Shown: positions 62,796 through 64,000 of the stretch, piece after piece
How the letters are laid out: every line of letters starts with the position of its first letter
How positions within the stretch are numbered: the stretch's first letter is position 1
NCBI RefSeq assembly: GCF_000316115.1
Contig: NZ_JH993797.1
Span: 2,218,486 to 2,282,485, forward strand
Reading direction: 5' to 3'
Source: Leptolyngbya sp. PCC 7375
GTDB lineage: Bacteria > Cyanobacteriota > Cyanobacteriia > Phormidesmidales > Phormidesmidaceae
DNA length: 64,000 nucleotides
Notes under the pieces: model-generated
The model's database searches: none
What the model was told of the DNA's origin: nothing
What the model saw: the letters and a program-made list of their open reading frames with translations, nothing else
Made by a program: the position numbers and the translations under genes

Positions 62796-64000
62796 CAATT
62801 TTTCTGCGGATCTCGCGGGGAATGCCAGGACCTCTGTCACAGATAATAATTTGCACATGCTTGTTGTCAAACCTGCGGGTGATGATTTTCAGCTTTTTGC
62901 GATCGCAATTAGCCTCAAACATGGCATCTAAGGCATTGACAATCACGTTCGTAAATACCTGATTAAGCTGGGCGGGATAACAGCGCACTAGGGGGAGATC
63001 ACCATATTTTTTTACAACGGTGACTTCGTGTTTGATGCGGTGATTGAGGATCAGTAATGTGCTATCAATGCCCTCGTGGATATCAACATCTTTGACCGTG
63101 GCCTCATCCAGACGGGAGAAATTGCGTAACGACTGAACAATTTCATGGACTCGTTCCGTTCCCACATTCATTGAACCTAAGAGTTTATCCAAATCTTTTA
63201 GTAAAAAGTCAAAATCAATTTCTTCTAACTTTTGAAGAATTGCTAAGGACGGTTCTGGATACTCTGTTTGGTAAGTTCTGATGAGCTCTAGTAAATCCTC
63301 AAAATATTCCTTTAGAGGTTCAATGTTACCTTGCACAAAACTAATCGGATTATTAATTTCATGGGCAATGCCAGCGATCATCTGGCCAAGGCTAGACATT
63401 TTTTCAGTTTGAATCAGCTGGGTTTGGGTCGCTTTTAGCTCCTTTAAAGTGTTGGATAGTTTTGTTGTTCGTTGTTGTACTCTGCTTTCCAATGTTTGGG
63501 CCGCTACTTCCAGTTCATTGGTATACTGGCCAACCCATTCAATCAGCTGATTGACAGACAGGGCCAAAATACTAATATCGTCTTGCGTACTGGCAGGTGC
63601 CCGCAAATCAAAGCGACTTTCCCCGGCTACTTGTTGTGCTATCAGAGTAATATCTTGAATGGGTCTGGCTATTCTTTTTGCAATCCAATAGCCAAGAATA
63701 GAGGTAATAAATGACCCGCCTAGTGTGACAATGGCGATAAAAAACCAAAGTGCGTCTTTTGCCTGAGTTAACGACTGTTGGGAAATCAGTAGTATTAGCT
63801 GAAACTGTTCACCATCGAAGCTAGCCAGAGGAATAGACTCCGCTAAGAATTTCTGACGATCGATAGTAATACAACCATTGAGATTATCGAGACTGAGTGG
63901 GTCTAAATGGACAGTGTCAGATGAAAATGTGGAGGCGACAATTACATCATCTGATAAAACAATAATCTGTTCTTGAATCGTTAAATTAATTTGATTGAGA
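62796..64000 (-). pseudogene. Sensor histidine kinase, 5' part (IS-interrupted, runs off window)
   Basis: The minus-strand frame is open from the window edge to the insertion. It shows an extracellular domain, a membrane helix (LWFFIAIVTLGGSFITSILG), a HAMP linker, a coiled coil (EVAAQTLESRVQQRTTKL) and the HisKA box (GQMIAGIAHEINNPISFVQGN). The ATPase N box (VIVNALDAMFEAN) and G1 box (ICDRGPGIPRE) follow. The insertion then replaces the F and G2 boxes with ATCAIQVA and a stop at 62770. Without F/G2 boxes the product should not bind ATP properly. Confidence 0.93.
62797..62803. repeat. Target-site duplication, right copy (AATTTTT)
   Basis: Second copy of the 7-bp duplication flanking the insertion sequence; see the left copy at 61124-61130. 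Confidence 0.85.

Larger units (their letters stand above)
61131..62796 (-). mobile_element. Insertion sequence with CTACCTGTGCAATT ends (1.67 kb)
   Basis: Terminal inverted repeats are CTACCTGTGCAATT at 61131-61144 and AATTGCACAGGTAG at 62782-62795 (14 bp, perfect); the right end carries one extra base before the target duplication. It encodes a two-frame DDE transposase. It interrupts a histidine kinase gene precisely and looks recent, since both repeats and the host frame are undamaged. I cannot name the IS family with confidence; the transposase recalls ISLre2/ISKra4-type enzymes common in cyanobacteria. Confidence 0.92.

Noticed and set aside
1..64000. CRISPR arrays, rRNA or tRNA genes, prophage
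   Set aside because: No regularly spaced 28-40-bp repeats and no rRNA motifs; I also saw no clear tRNA T-loop cluster with GTTCRA and paired stems in spacers, though a covariance scan was not possible by eye.

Overview
The window is chromosomal DNA of a cyanobacterium, most likely filamentous and non-heterocystous. Evidence: many HIP1 octamers (GCGATCGC) inside genes, a ycf34 gene, a type II NADH dehydrogenase, a phytol/polyprenol kinase-like protein, a four-ACT aspartokinase, a monomeric B12-dependent ribonucleotide reductase, and hps (hormogonium polysaccharide) genes linked to gliding motility. The species cannot be fixed from the sequence.

Layout. 1-2.5 kb: a two-component pair (response regulator, then a CHASE2 histidine kinase cut by the window edge). 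2.8-31 kb: mostly housekeeping genes in small units: ligase-associated exonuclease, LysR regulator, rhomboid protease, secreted protein, SPFH protein, rlmN, a geranylgeranyl-reductase-like flavoprotein, pyrH-frr, polyprenol kinase, bactofilin, Hpt protein, gamma-glutamylcyclotransferase, CDF transporter, pgsA-like gene, a Ctp protease, ispG, an orphan GvpN-like ATPase, lysC, NDH-2, LD-carboxypeptidase, a kinase-WD40 fusion, ycf34, the CCA-adding enzyme, a TauE-type permease and a HAD hydrolase. 31.7-46.7 kb: the most striking region, two tandem copies of a four-gene block (giant HpsA, HpsB, HpsC, GspH-like pilin) plus one extra pilin, all on the minus strand. The four proteins resemble, in order, the K, I, J and H minor pseudopilins that form the tip of type II secretion/type IV pilus systems. 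47-50 kb: rpmB, a repeat-rich spacer and htpG. 50.6-55.8 kb: a minus-strand glycan operon with three glycosyltransferases (the first HpsE-like) and two sulfotransferases. 56.6-61 kb: nrdJ, an unreported 56-residue protein and an XPB-like helicase. 60.9-64 kb: a sensor histidine kinase split by a 1.67-kb insertion sequence whose transposase appears to need a -1 frameshift.

How it fits together. The doubled HpsA-B-C-pilin blocks and the glycosyltransferase/sulfotransferase operon about 4 kb away suggest one locus for making and exporting a possibly sulfated surface polysaccharide, with two alternative pseudopilin tips. The insertion sequence is recent: removing it with one copy of a 7-bp target duplication restores the kinase reading frame exactly. 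I saw no CRISPR array, rRNA gene, tRNA gene or prophage.
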